Positions 1 through 8,392 of a stretch of 64,000 nt of DNA are shown piece after piece. Below the pieces are notes generated by a model, which saw only the letters and a list, made by a program, of their open reading frames with translations, did no database searches and was not told the origin of the DNA. The translations under genes and the position numbers were made by a program. The DNA comes from Polyangium fumosum (GTDB lineage: Bacteria; Myxococcota_A; Polyangia; Polyangiales; Polyangiaceae), in assembly GCF_005144585.1 (NCBI RefSeq), contig NZ_SSMQ01000033.1, positions 1 through 64,000 on the forward strand, in the 5' to 3' direction. How positions within the stretch are numbered: position 1 is the stretch's first letter; each line of letters begins with the position of its first letter.

Positions 1-1068
1 GCCACCCACGAATACGAGGACGAACAGGAGCTGGTCGAATGGGGCGTGACGCCGATCCTGCGTTACGACCCGCTCGGCCGGCTCATCCGAACGGACCTGC
101 CGAACGGGACGCATTCGCGTGTGACGTTCACGCCCTGGGAGCAGGCGAGCTGGGATGGGAACGATACGGTGCTGGAGGCGGGCAATCCCTGGTATGCCGC
201 GAGGCAGCCGAGCGCGACGCCGACGCCTTCCGCGCAGGAGCAGCGGGCGGCGGAGCTGACCGAGGAGCATGCGGAGACGCCGGCGCTGGTGCATTTCGAT
301 GTGCTGGGCAGGTCGGTGCGCGGGGTCGAGGACAACAAGACCGCAGGGGTGTACACGACGAAGGCGGTGCTCGATATTGAGGGGAATCCGCGGGCAATCA
401 TCGATGCCCGTGGGAATACCGCGATGGAGTATGTCTTCGACATGCTCGGGCGGACGCTGTACCAGAAGAGCTGCGATTCTGGAGAGCGGTGGACGCTGGC
501 GAATGTGCTCGGGAACCCGATTCGGGGGTGGGATGGCCGGGGGCATGTGGTGCGCTCGGTGTACGATGCGCTGAATCGGCGGACGGGGCTGTGGGTGCAG
601 AAGGGGGCGGATCCGGAGGTGCTCGCCGAGGTGACGGTGTACGGCGAGGGGCATACGGATCCGGAGGACGCGAATCTGCGTGGGAAGGTGGTTCAGGTGA
701 AGGATGGGGCCGGGGTGGTGACCTCGGTCGAGTACGACTTCAAGGGGAATTTGCTGGAGAGCCAGCGGCAGCTCGCGCAGAACTATTCGACGCAGCTCGA
801 TTGGTCGGGCACGGTGGCGCTCGAGACGGAGGTGTTCACGCAGACGACGGCGTTCGATGCGCTGAATCGGCCGACGAGCCTGACCACGCCGGACCAGAGC
901 GAGATCAAGCCGACGTACAACGAGGCGAGTCTGCTCGAGAAGGTGGAAGCGCGGATTCGGGGTGCGAGTGGCTGGACGACGTTCGTCGATGACATCGATT
1001 ACGGATGTGAAGGGGCAGCGGGAGAAGATTGTCTACGGGAATGGGGTGGTCACGGAGTACAGTTATGA
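1..1068 (+). pseudogene. RHS/YD-repeat protein, middle part (5' end outside window, frameshifted)
   Basis: The frame is open from the first base, so the start lies upstream of the window. The translation is a run of YD/RHS repeats of the kind YDPLGR, FDVLGR, YDALNR and FDALNR. In polymorphic toxins and teneurin-like proteins such repeats build a beta-shell around a C-terminal toxin. In this frame the coding sense collapses after DDIDYG near 1002. The next frame carries on the same repeat sequence as DVKGQREKIVYGNG from 1004, so one extra G at 1003/1004 breaks an otherwise continuous gene. The tail from about 1003 to the stop at 1068 is therefore out-of-frame sequence. Whether this is a true frameshift, phase variation or an assembly error cannot be told from the sequence. 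Family assignment is firm; the pseudogene label is provisional. Confidence 0.8.
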
Positions 1069-3151
1069 CCCGCTGACCTACCGGCTGAAGCGTCTCAAGA
1101 CGACGCGGACCTCGGACAGTGAGCTGCTGCAGGACTTGCGATACACGTACGATCCGGTAGGTAACATCGTCGAGATCGCCGACCTGGCGCAGGAGGAGCT
1201 CTACCACAACAGCGAGTTGGTCGAGCCGGTCTGGAAGTACGAGTACGATGCGATCTACCGGCTGATCGAGGCGACGGGGCGGGAACATTCGGGGCAGAAT
1301 GCGGACATCCAGCAGGATGCAAGTGGGTTTCCGCTGGTGAGTGCGGCGAACCCGAACGATCCGCAGGCCATGCGGAACTACGTCGAGAGCTTCGAGTACG
1401 ATGCGGTCGGCAACATCTTGAAGATGATTCATGCCGCGCAGGGCAGCACGGGGAGCTGGACGCGGCGGTACGACATCGCGGAGATGAGCAATCGGCTCCT
1501 CGGAACGAGCTTGCCGGGCGACGACGAGACCGAGTTCTCGGCGACGTATACCTACGACGAGCACGGGAGCATGACCACGATGCCGCATCTGGATGGCATC
1601 GAGTGGGATTTCAAGGATCAGAAGCGCGAGGTCGACAAGGGCGGCGGGGGGACGGTCTACTTCACGTACGACGCTGGCGGGCAGCGGGTGCGGAAGGTGT
1701 GGGAGCATAGCGGCATTGTCGAGGAGCGGATCTACCTCGGGGGCTTCGAGGTCTACCGACGGCACGAGCTCGGGAATGTCGTGCTGGAGCGAGAGACGCT
1801 CCATGTGATGGATGATGCGCGGCGGATTGCGATGGTGGAGACCAAGACGGTTGACGCGTCGGATCCGGATCTCGTGGTGGCGTCACGCGTGCGGTATCAG
1901 CTTGGGAATCATCTGGGGTCGGCAGCGCTGGAGCTGGATCAGGCAGGGCTCGTCATCAGCTACGAGGAGTACCATCCATATGGGACGAGCGCCTACCACG
2001 CCGTGGCGAATGGGGTCGAGGTCAGCGCGAAGAGGTACAGGTATACGGGGAAGGAGCGGGACGAGGAGACGGGGCTCTACTACCACGGGGCGAGATATTA
2101 TGCGCCATGGTTGGGGCGGTGGACGAGTGCGGATCCAGCCGGGTTGGTGGATGGTCCCAACCTTTACCGGTACTCTCAAGACAACCCGATCCTGTTCTCT
2201 GATCCAAGCGGGATGGTTCCGACAGTTGCCGAGCTCGAGAAGACTGTCAACGCGGCCGAGAGTGAGCTGTACATCCTCAAAGGTCGAGCAGAGTCCCTAA
2301 CCGAACTCATAGCTAAGCAGGAGGTGACTGTGCACCGCCTTGAGACTCACATGTCAGCCAGCTCCAGAAGCTGGTGGGAAAGAATGAACCCATTCAGCGA
2401 AGACAATCGAGCTATTTCAGATCCCAAAAAACAATTGGCCCGCTTTGTGAAAGAGGCTAGGGCGATTAATGAGCGGATTGTTGTCCTAGAGGGAGAATTG
2501 ATAAGACATCAGATTGATCTTTCCCGTGCGCGAGAGGTTGCAGGCGTCGTGAACGGTGAAATGGACCCGCTTAGCTTCGAGGAATCGATGGCGGCGAGGG
2601 CGCGTGCAAAGTCGGTGGAATCGAGCGGGAATACGCGGAACAAAGGACTAGCAACGGAGTCAGCGTTGGAGGGAAACCCGCGTCAGGGAGTAAGCGCTGT
2701 CGAAGAGCCATTCAATCCGCAGGGTGGGCAGAAAGGTGCAGTGGTCGAACCGTCAGCTGCAGAGCCTTCGGCTCCAGTTGTTGGCGAGGCTCCGCTTTCC
2801 GCCAAAGGAATTTTGCGGAGCGCGACAGAAACTGGCAAGACTGGTCTTAAAGCGTTCGCTCCAATGATTGTCGTCGGCGGATTCCAGTACTTTGCTCAAA
2901 GGAATTACGATGATGCTGCCCGACAGCGTGACGGTTATGTGGGCACTCCGACGTCCGATCAGATCAAGCGACAACGAGACGCAGGTTGGGAGTTCTCCGG
3001 GAAACTGGATGGCGGTGGAAAACCGGTCTGGGACTACAAGCCTGGATATGATCTGAGACTTCGGGACATGCTATTGTTCCTGTTTAATCCTTTTGATCCG
3101 ATTCGGAGGAGTGGTCGCCCTGCACCAGCGCCCACTAGAATCGAAGCGTAG
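1004..3151 (+). CDS. RHS repeat-associated core and C-terminal toxin-like tail (continuation in next frame)
   Basis: This is the frame that continues the upstream RHS protein after the extra base near 1003. It has further YD repeats (YTYDPVGN, YEYDAIYR, FEYDAVGN). The canonical RHS core end follows at about 2070-2215, with the motifs GLYYHGARYYAPWLGRW and NPILFSDPSGM. The core signature marks the usual autocleavage boundary; everything after DPSGM is the variable tail, about 310 residues. The tail begins with a coiled-coil-like Glu/Leu/Arg-rich stretch, has a short hydrophobic segment (APMIVVGGFQYF), and ends in a basic, aromatic domain. No known toxin fold was recognised. The tail is visibly less GC-rich than the core, as expected for exchangeable toxin cassettes. 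An ATG at 962 in this frame lies before the break and is unlikely to be a real start. Confidence 0.8.
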   Translation, partial: DVKGQREKIVYGNGVVTEYSYDPLTYRLKRLKTTRTSDSELLQDLRYTYDPVGNIVEIADLAQEELYHNSELVEPVWKYEYDAIYRLIEATGREHSGQNADIQQDASGFPLVSAANPNDPQAMRNYVESFEYDAVGNILKMIHAAQGSTGSWTRRYDIAEMSNRLLGTSLPGDDETEFSATYTYDEHGSMTTMPHLDGIEWDFKDQKREVDKGGGGTVYFTYDAGGQRVRKVWEHSGIVEERIYLGGFEVYRRHELGNVVLERETLHVMDDARRIAMVETKTVDASDPDLVVASRVRYQLGNHLGSAALELDQAGLVISYEEYHPYGTSAYHAVANGVEVSAKRYRYTGKERDEETGLYYHGARYYAPWLGRWTSADPAGLVDGPNLYRYSQDNPILFSDPSGMVPTVAELEKTVNAAESELYILKGRAESLTELIAKQEVTVHRLETHMSASSRSWWERMNPFSEDNRAISDPKKQLARFVKEARAINERIVVLEGELIRHQIDLSRAREVAGVVNGEMDPLSFEESMAARARAKSVESSGNTRNKGLATESALEGNPRQGVSAVEEPFNPQGGQKGAVVEPSAAEPSAPVVGEAPLSAKGILRSATETGKTGLKAFAPMIVVGGFQYFAQRNYDDAARQRDGYVGTPTSDQIKRQRDAGWEFSGKLDGGGKPVWDYKPGYDLRLRDMLLFLFNPFDPIRRSGRPAPAPTRIEA

Positions 3152-3424
3152 CCGTACCCGACGCATGCCGCTTTGATGCGTGTCACCACGGTCCGAGCGG
3201 CTGTGGGGGCGAAATCGCGCGCCCGGTTGAGAGCGATTCAAGGAGGGGCTCTTCTGACTCCGAATCGAAGGCCCAAAACCGACATCACGGTCGAACATCC
3301 AGTCGCGCGAGAACTCTCGCCCTGAGGCGGTAAAACGCCGTAAAGGTGCGTCGGGCCGAGCGGAGGCTCGGCTTGCCAAACCCCACAAGACCACCAGCAC
3401 GAGTAACGCAGGAATCAGCCCCCC

Positions 3425-5221
3425 ATGTTAGGTGAATCTATTATGAATAGGAGCAAGCCAGTCATGAACGAGTTCCGCCGCATGATCGGCGCTTCTGCGG
3501 TGGTCGTCCGCTGCGCAGCCGATCTCGATCATCAAGCCGAAGGACTTCTCGACGCCGTAGACAGCTACCACCGGGGAGGCGTAGCGCTGTGCGACAGGGT
3601 GGTCGTGGAATTTGCGGGGATCCCTTTCACGATGCGCCAAATGCGCGGGGAGCTCGTTTTGCATGGGCTAGAGTTTGCGAACAAGGGGGCACCTGATACC
3701 GCCGCCGGCGCCGAACAATCCCTTCGCATCGTCTACGATCAGGAGGCGGTCGCGAGGCGTGCCGGCGCCGAGCCGGCGTATCCACGCTATGATGCCTCGC
3801 TGAAACTCGATAGGAGCAGCCTCAAGGTGCCTCGCTCGCGTCTACAGAGAATGGCGCCGAGTGAGCCGCGCGACTCTGGATGGAGCATCGGAGGTACAAC
3901 GGACAAGGCCGCTGAATCCGCAGAATTCATCACGACGGTGGCGGAGATTTACCGCGTGTGCCCCTGGTTCAGTAAGATGCTCGCATTGCCGCCAGGATAT
4001 AGCGCAGTCGTGGGTCCTCATAATATCGAATCCATCGAGTCCGAATCGGGTGAGCACGTTTGGATTCTGGATCCGCTTACGCTCGCGCGATTTGGACGCT
4101 CTGCGCTCGAGCGGAGCAGTATTGCCGTTCTCGAGCGGGCGGCAAACGCGCTTCTTGAGTCTATTACGAATGAAGGCGAACGCATCCGCCCGGTTCGTAG
4201 ACTCGCCCGACGTCGGGCGGGCAGCGTGTGGGTGACTTATGCCAATGCGCTCACAGTGCAGGCTCGTTTCAAGCAGGAGGGGGACAGAAACGCGGAACTC
4301 GACGCACTCGTGGACGAACTTCGTCATGCCCTCTCGCCAGGCGGAAAATTTGCTGGGGAGGCGGCGCCGTATGCGATCATCGATACGGTTGTCACCCTCT
4401 ATCGCCTCTATTGGCGCGACGAAGCAGCGGAGGTGCTCGATGGCCTGGTCGCGCCAGGTTCATCCGAACAGGCAGCCCTTCTGTTTCTACGCGCCGCATT
4501 TGCAATCGACTCCAACAACTATGCAGGTGCAGTCGAGGCATTGCAGCGTTCCGTTGTGATCGAGCCGAACTCAGCGACTACATGGTACCATCTCGGCGCT
4601 GTCCGGCTGGCCGAGGTACGGCTCGAGGAGACTCCGCCTCTGCGCAGTCGATTCGACAAGGTCATCGAAGCTTTCGAGCGCGCGCTTGCGCTTCTGGACA
4701 TCAGGGGGACGCTGCCCATCGAGCGGTGCATCCGGGATCTCAATCACTCGTCCTTGAGAGCAGATTGGGAATTAGCTGATCTCCTTCGCGAACGCACCGT
4801 CGCCCTTCGTGAAGCCGGCCGACTAGACGAAGCATTAGCGTCAGCCGAGCGCCTCGTCAACACGTACCCCGACCAATCGTTGTCATGGGAGATGCTGGGT
4901 ACTGTATTGACTGCTCTCTACCGCTATGAAGATGCGCTCAAGGTGTATGACAGGGCGATCCAGCAAAGCAAGGGAGTCCCTCCCGACGAGCCGATCCTCG
5001 CGCGTGGTTTTGCGAGCCCCTGGTACAATCGTGCTGCGTTGCTCGCTCTTCTCGGTCATCGTGACGAGGCTGTCGCTGATTTGAGGTATGCCCTCAATCT
5101 CTCCCCGGATTGGTACAGTGCCGTGTTCCTCGACGAGCGCTTCCAGGAGCTATGCACTGACCAAGAATTGCAACGCCTTGTCGACCAAGCACGCCTACAA
5201 GTTCAAGCGCAGCGACAGTAA
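3425..5221 (+). CDS. TPR-repeat protein of unknown function downstream of the RHS gene
   Basis: This encodes 598 residues with no signal peptide. The N-terminal 130 residues are unrecognised. The C-terminal half, roughly residues 290-590, contains tetratricopeptide-like helical pairs, for example AALLFLRAAFAIDSNNYAGAV, WYHLGAVRLAE and WEMLGTVLTALYRYEDALKVY, ending with an ALL..LGHRDEAVADLRYAL repeat. TPRs normally mediate protein-protein contacts. A weak AGGA lies about ten bases before the ATG at 3425; a second possible start is the ATG at 3443. It starts about 270 bp after the RHS gene on the same strand and has lower GC than its right-hand neighbours, so it may have been acquired with the RHS tail. 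Acting as that toxin's immunity or adaptor protein is inference from position only. Confidence 0.65.
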   Translation: MLGESIMNRSKPVMNEFRRMIGASAVVVRCAADLDHQAEGLLDAVDSYHRGGVALCDRVVVEFAGIPFTMRQMRGELVLHGLEFANKGAPDTAAGAEQSLRIVYDQEAVARRAGAEPAYPRYDASLKLDRSSLKVPRSRLQRMAPSEPRDSGWSIGGTTDKAAESAEFITTVAEIYRVCPWFSKMLALPPGYSAVVGPHNIESIESESGEHVWILDPLTLARFGRSALERSSIAVLERAANALLESITNEGERIRPVRRLARRRAGSVWVTYANALTVQARFKQEGDRNAELDALVDELRHALSPGGKFAGEAAPYAIIDTVVTLYRLYWRDEAAEVLDGLVAPGSSEQAALLFLRAAFAIDSNNYAGAVEALQRSVVIEPNSATTWYHLGAVRLAEVRLEETPPLRSRFDKVIEAFERALALLDIRGTLPIERCIRDLNHSSLRADWELADLLRERTVALREAGRLDEALASAERLVNTYPDQSLSWEMLGTVLTALYRYEDALKVYDRAIQQSKGVPPDEPILARGFASPWYNRAALLALLGHRDEAVADLRYALNLSPDWYSAVFLDERFQELCTDQELQRLVDQARLQVQAQRQ

Positions 5222-5375
5222 GAGGGCGGCTCAGGTGTTCGACGGCAGGTAATTCACCTCCGCGGGCATGGCCGCCGTCCCCCTTCCCACGGCCAGACTC
5301 CTCCTCACCCTCGCGCCCCGCCGTCACCACACGCAACCCTAACCACGCGATCCAGCCAGAACACGGCCTCCCCAT

Positions 5376-5705
5376 GGCAGACCGCCCCCCCGTCCGCAGC
5401 GGTCTCAGCCTCTCCGAACGTCCCAACCCCCTCGCGTCACCGTGACGCGCGCCCGTTCGAGCCTTCGAACACCCACGCGTCACCGTGTCGTCCGGGTCTC
5501 CGACCGTTCCAACCCCCTCGCGTCACGGTCGCCCGCGCCCCTTCGACCGTTCGATCCCCCCCGCGTCACCGTCTCCCGCGGGTCTCCAAACGTTCCAACC
5601 CCTCCGCGTCACCGTGACGCGCGCCCGTTCGACCGTTCGAACACCCACGCGTCACGTTCTCCGACGACCCTTCAACCGTTCGAACCCCCTCGCGTGCCCA
5701 CGACG
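5376..5705. repeat. 43-bp tandem repeat array 1 (seven units plus one degenerate)
   Basis: The anchor CGTTCGAAC or CGTTCCAAC begins at 5419, 5462, 5505, 5548, 5591, 5634 and 5677, a spacing of exactly 43 bp each time. A weaker unit seems to begin at 5376. The core reads CGTTCGAACCCCCTCGCGTC followed by ACCGT and a variable GC-rich part. Units 1-2 closely resemble units 5-6, and odd units tend to have CCAAC where even units have CGAAC, suggesting a higher-order duplication. Since 43 is not a multiple of three and the units are diverged, the array is not coding. The bases 5222-5375 before it show no gene. Three further arrays with the same period occur at 17.7, 18.9 and 20.2 kb. Confidence 0.9.
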
Positions 5706-5772
5706 ACCTCCTCGGCAGCCGCGCCGAGGAGGTCCTGCCCGCGCTGCTCCGCACTCCTCCGCGCGGCCCTCG

Positions 5773-6264
5773 TCACTTCTTGATCACGACCTCGCCACCA
5801 AACGTCATCGGGTACGTGATCATCACCGTCCCACCACCCGCCGGCCTCGGGAACTTGATCGTCTTGAACGCCTTGCGCACGCAGTCGTCGACCTTCGGGT
5901 TTCCCACCGTCGACTTCTTCACGCTCGCCTCGTTCACCACGCCGAGCGGACCGACCGTCGCTTGCAACGTCACCGTGCCCGCGAGCTTGCCGTCCTTGTC
6001 CGCGCCGAGCGTGTAACAACTGTCGAACGCCTTCACGTTCTCGTTGACCGCCGCCTGGATCTGCTCGTCGGTGAGCGTGCCCGAGAGCGGCAACGTGTCC
6101 GGGTCCTTGGGGGTGCCCTCGGCAGGCGTTCCCTCGGGGGAGGACCCTTGCTCGCCTGTCGCGGTAGGCCCAACGGGCTCCTTGGGTCCCGAGCCGCCCG
6201 CAGGTGGCGTCGCCCCGCAGCCCGCGAGGACGACGCAAACGATGGGAGTGACAAACCAACGCAT
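5773..6264 (-). CDS. Lipoprotein with AgmX/TonB-C-like C-terminal domain
   Basis: This encodes 163 residues. The N-terminus is a lipoprotein signal with lipobox LAGC, predicting a lipid-anchored envelope protein. A Pro/Gly/Thr/Glu-rich linker of about 40 residues follows. The C-terminal 95 residues (QIQAAVNENVKAFDSCYT, GTVTLQATVGPLGVV, VDDCVRKAFKTIKFPRP) match the AgmX/PglI C-terminal pattern. That TonB-C-like fold is common in myxobacteria and is linked to gliding or envelope transport in some proteins. The paired Cys in the domain (FDSCY and DDCVR) is typical of it. The gene lies alone between the 43-bp array and the glycosyltransferase gene, which is on the same strand. The specific partner is unknown. 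Confidence 0.75.
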   Translation of the reverse strand: MRWFVTPIVCVVLAGCGATPPAGGSGPKEPVGPTATGEQGSSPEGTPAEGTPKDPDTLPLSGTLTDEQIQAAVNENVKAFDSCYTLGADKDGKLAGTVTLQATVGPLGVVNEASVKKSTVGNPKVDDCVRKAFKTIKFPRPAGGGTVMITYPMTFGGEVVIKK

Positions 6265-6331
6265 GGCGTGCGACTTCAGTCGAGATGCGGCGCGTTGTCC
6301 ACCGGGAACGTTACCGTTGGAACCTTACCGC

Positions 6332-7381
6332 TCACGCGACACGCGCGCGGGCCGCGTGCCCGAGCGCGACGGCGCGGCGGTAGACCGACTCGTACGCCGT
6401 CGCCATGACCGACGTGCTGAAGCGGTCGCGGGCGCGGTGCGCGCACTGGAGCCGGTCGAAGTGCGCGAGCTCGGGCGAGCAGGCGACGCGGGCGAGGGCG
6501 TCGAGGTCGTCCGGGGGGACCAGGAAGCCGGTCACGCCCTCGTCGACGATCTCCGGGAAGGACCCGCGCGCGAAGCCGATCACGGGCGTGCCGCAGAGCA
6601 TGGCCTCGACCGCGACGAGGCCAAACGGCTCCTCCCACAGGAGGGGACACACGAGCGCACGCGCGCCCGAGAGGATGCGGACCTTCTGCTCGTGATCGAC
6701 CTCGCCGTGGTCGAGGACGCCCGGCAGATCGAGCCGCGGCGCGATGTGCTCCTCGTAAAACGCTCGATCCTGCGGGTGTGTGCGGCCGCCGAGGTGGATG
6801 GGCATGTCCACGAGGCGCGCGAGGTCGAGCGCGAGGTGCGTGCCCTTCTCCTCGCAGTACCGCCCGATGTGCGCGAGGTAGCCGTCGTCGTGGAGGCTCG
6901 GCGGGTATCGGTTCGGCGAGAGGCCGTGATGGATGACGCGCGCGCGCCCCAGCGGGACCTCGAGGTCGAGCTGACGTTGGCTGATTGCCACGTAGTAGAC
7001 CTGCGGGTGCGACGCGTAGATCCGCGAGAACGATTCCTCGCGGTGGTGGTGCAACGTGTACACGATCGGCACACGCAAAAAGGCGGAGACCGGGAGGCCG
7101 AGCGGGCTGTTCAGGTGGACCACGTCGAAGGTGCCACGCGCGATTTCCGCGAGCGCCCACGCGACGTGGTTGACCTCGTCGGCAGCCGTGGGGGGCCAGA
7201 CGGGGCGGTGGTAGAGCGCGCGTTTGCGGCAGCTCGTGATGGAGTCGCCTGTGGTGAACACCGTCACGGCGTGGCCGCGCGTGTCGAGCTCCTCGGCGAG
7301 CTCGTAACAGAAGAGCTCGGTCCCGCCGTAGCCGATGGGCGGCATGCGGATGAATGGGGTCGAGATCATCGCGATGCGCAT
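6332..7381 (-). CDS. Glycosyltransferase family 4 (GT-B fold)
   Basis: This encodes 349 residues with the GT-B layout. The N-terminal Rossmann half starts MRIAMISTPF and has the GYGGTELFCYELAEEL glycine-rich acceptor loop. The C-terminal half has the GT4 donor-site pattern: a YLAHIGRYCEEKGTHLAL motif, then PLLWEEPFGLVAVEAMLCGTPV with the E-x7-E type motif. Family members transfer a sugar from a nucleotide donor onto saccharide or lipid acceptors. The acceptor cannot be predicted because no other polysaccharide genes are adjacent. It reads away from an upstream palindrome at 7483-7506. The family call is firm. Confidence 0.88.
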   Translation of the reverse strand: MRIAMISTPFIRMPPIGYGGTELFCYELAEELDTRGHAVTVFTTGDSITSCRKRALYHRPVWPPTAADEVNHVAWALAEIARGTFDVVHLNSPLGLPVSAFLRVPIVYTLHHHREESFSRIYASHPQVYYVAISQRQLDLEVPLGRARVIHHGLSPNRYPPSLHDDGYLAHIGRYCEEKGTHLALDLARLVDMPIHLGGRTHPQDRAFYEEHIAPRLDLPGVLDHGEVDHEQKVRILSGARALVCPLLWEEPFGLVAVEAMLCGTPVIGFARGSFPEIVDEGVTGFLVPPDDLDALARVACSPELAHFDRLQCAHRARDRFSTSVMATAYESVYRRAVALGHAARARVA

Positions 7382-7482
7382 GGCTCACCGTGCCTCCCGC
7401 GCGCGTCCGCCCCCTTTGCGCGCAGAGCAGAGGAGCTACACGTGGCGTGCCATCGCGGGAGGAACGAATCCCTCACCCCCAA

Positions 7483-7506
7483 CCCCTCTCCCGCGCGGGA
7501 GAGGGG
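7483..7506. repeat. Perfect 24-bp palindrome of the CCCCTCTCCCGC type
   Basis: CCCCTCTCCCGC is followed immediately by its exact reverse complement GCGGGAGAGGGG and preceded by CTCACCCCCAA. This arrangement resembles hairpin repeats dispersed in many GC-rich bacterial genomes. It sits 15 bases past the stop of the SDR gene (minus strand) and upstream of the glycosyltransferase gene, so it could act as a transcription terminator or an mRNA 3'-end stabiliser. No T-run follows on the minus strand. Confidence 0.7.
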
Positions 7507-7521
7507 AGACGAGAGGAAACG

Positions 7522-8355
7522 TCACAGCTCGGGTGCTTGCCAGGCTTCGAGGCGACGCCAGATCGTGGCGAGCAGATCCGGCGCCGAACGTTTGAGCGCA
7601 TAGATCAGGTGCGCCTCGGCCGTCACGGGGACGAGGCCCTGATCGTGCTCGACGGCGTTCATGATCTTCTCGGCCACGAGATCCGGCGAGGCGCCGCGCT
7701 CCATGAGGCGGCGCGAGCGCTCCAGCGCCGCGGGCTCGGCAAAACGGCCGTGGCGGCGGCTCGCCTCGTTGATGTTCGTCCGAATGAACCCGGGGCAGAT
7801 GGCCGTGACGCCGATGCGGTGGCGGCGCAGGTCCGCGCGCAGCGCCTCGGAGAAGCCGACGACGGCAAACTTCGTCGTCGAGTACGCGAGGAGCAGGCGG
7901 CTGCCCGCGAAGCCCGCGGCCGAGGCGATGTTGACGACGTGGCCGCCGCGGCCTCGATCGATCATGCGCGGCACGAAGAAGTGACAGCCGTGCACGACGC
8001 CCATCACGTTGATGCCCATCACCCAGTTCCAGTCCTCGAGCGTGGTGTCGCGCAGGCCGCCCGTGACCGCGACGCCGGCGTTGTTGACGAGCACGTCGAT
8101 CGCAGGAAACGCGGCGTGCACCTCGTCCGCGAAGCTCTGCATGGCTGCAGCGCTCGACACGTCGACCTTGCGCGCGAGCACACGCCGGCCCTGCGCGCGC
8201 GCCGCGGAGGAAACGTCGTCGAGCTTCGCCTCGTCGACGTCGCAGACGACGAGATCCGCGCCCTCCTTGGCGAACGCGAGCGCCGTCGCCCGCCCGATGC
8301 CGCTGCCCGCCCCCGTCACGAGGACAACCTTGCCCGCAAAACGCCCGCTGCTCAT
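7522..8355 (-). CDS. Short-chain dehydrogenase/reductase
   Basis: This encodes 277 residues. It has the classical SDR features: cofactor motif TGAGSGIG near residues 14-21, NNAGVA (the NNAG motif), a catalytic Ser in NIASAAG, and the YxxxK pair in AYSTTKFAVVGF. A PG motif (ICPGFIRTNI) follows. The ATG at 8355 begins MSSGRFAGKVVLVTG; the open frame extends further upstream but that part reads as Arg/Ser-rich out-of-frame sequence from the next gene. SDRs reduce or oxidise carbonyl and hydroxyl groups with NAD(P)(H). The substrate cannot be told. The C-terminal extension with LIYALKRSAPDLLATIWRRL resembles SDRs annotated as acting on lipids, but that is only suggestive. Confidence 0.85.
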   Translation of the reverse strand: MSSGRFAGKVVLVTGAGSGIGRATALAFAKEGADLVVCDVDEAKLDDVSSAARAQGRRVLARKVDVSSAAAMQSFADEVHAAFPAIDVLVNNAGVAVTGGLRDTTLEDWNWVMGINVMGVVHGCHFFVPRMIDRGRGGHVVNIASAAGFAGSRLLLAYSTTKFAVVGFSEALRADLRRHRIGVTAICPGFIRTNINEASRRHGRFAEPAALERSRRLMERGASPDLVAEKIMNAVEHDQGLVPVTAEAHLIYALKRSAPDLLATIWRRLEAWQAPEL

Positions 8356-8392
8356 GGAAGCGACGGAAGCGCCCCGCCGGGCGGGCGTCAAG

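Noticed and set aside
5376-5705. CRISPR array
   Set aside because: Units adjoin each other at 43 bp with no unique spacers and the sequence drifts along the whole unit; no cas genes are near.
5485-6408. Plus-strand coding frame over the 43-bp array and the lipoprotein gene
   Set aside because: Arg/Pro/Ser-rich with no motif, crosses the repeat array where the unit is not a multiple of three, and lies opposite a clear lipoprotein.
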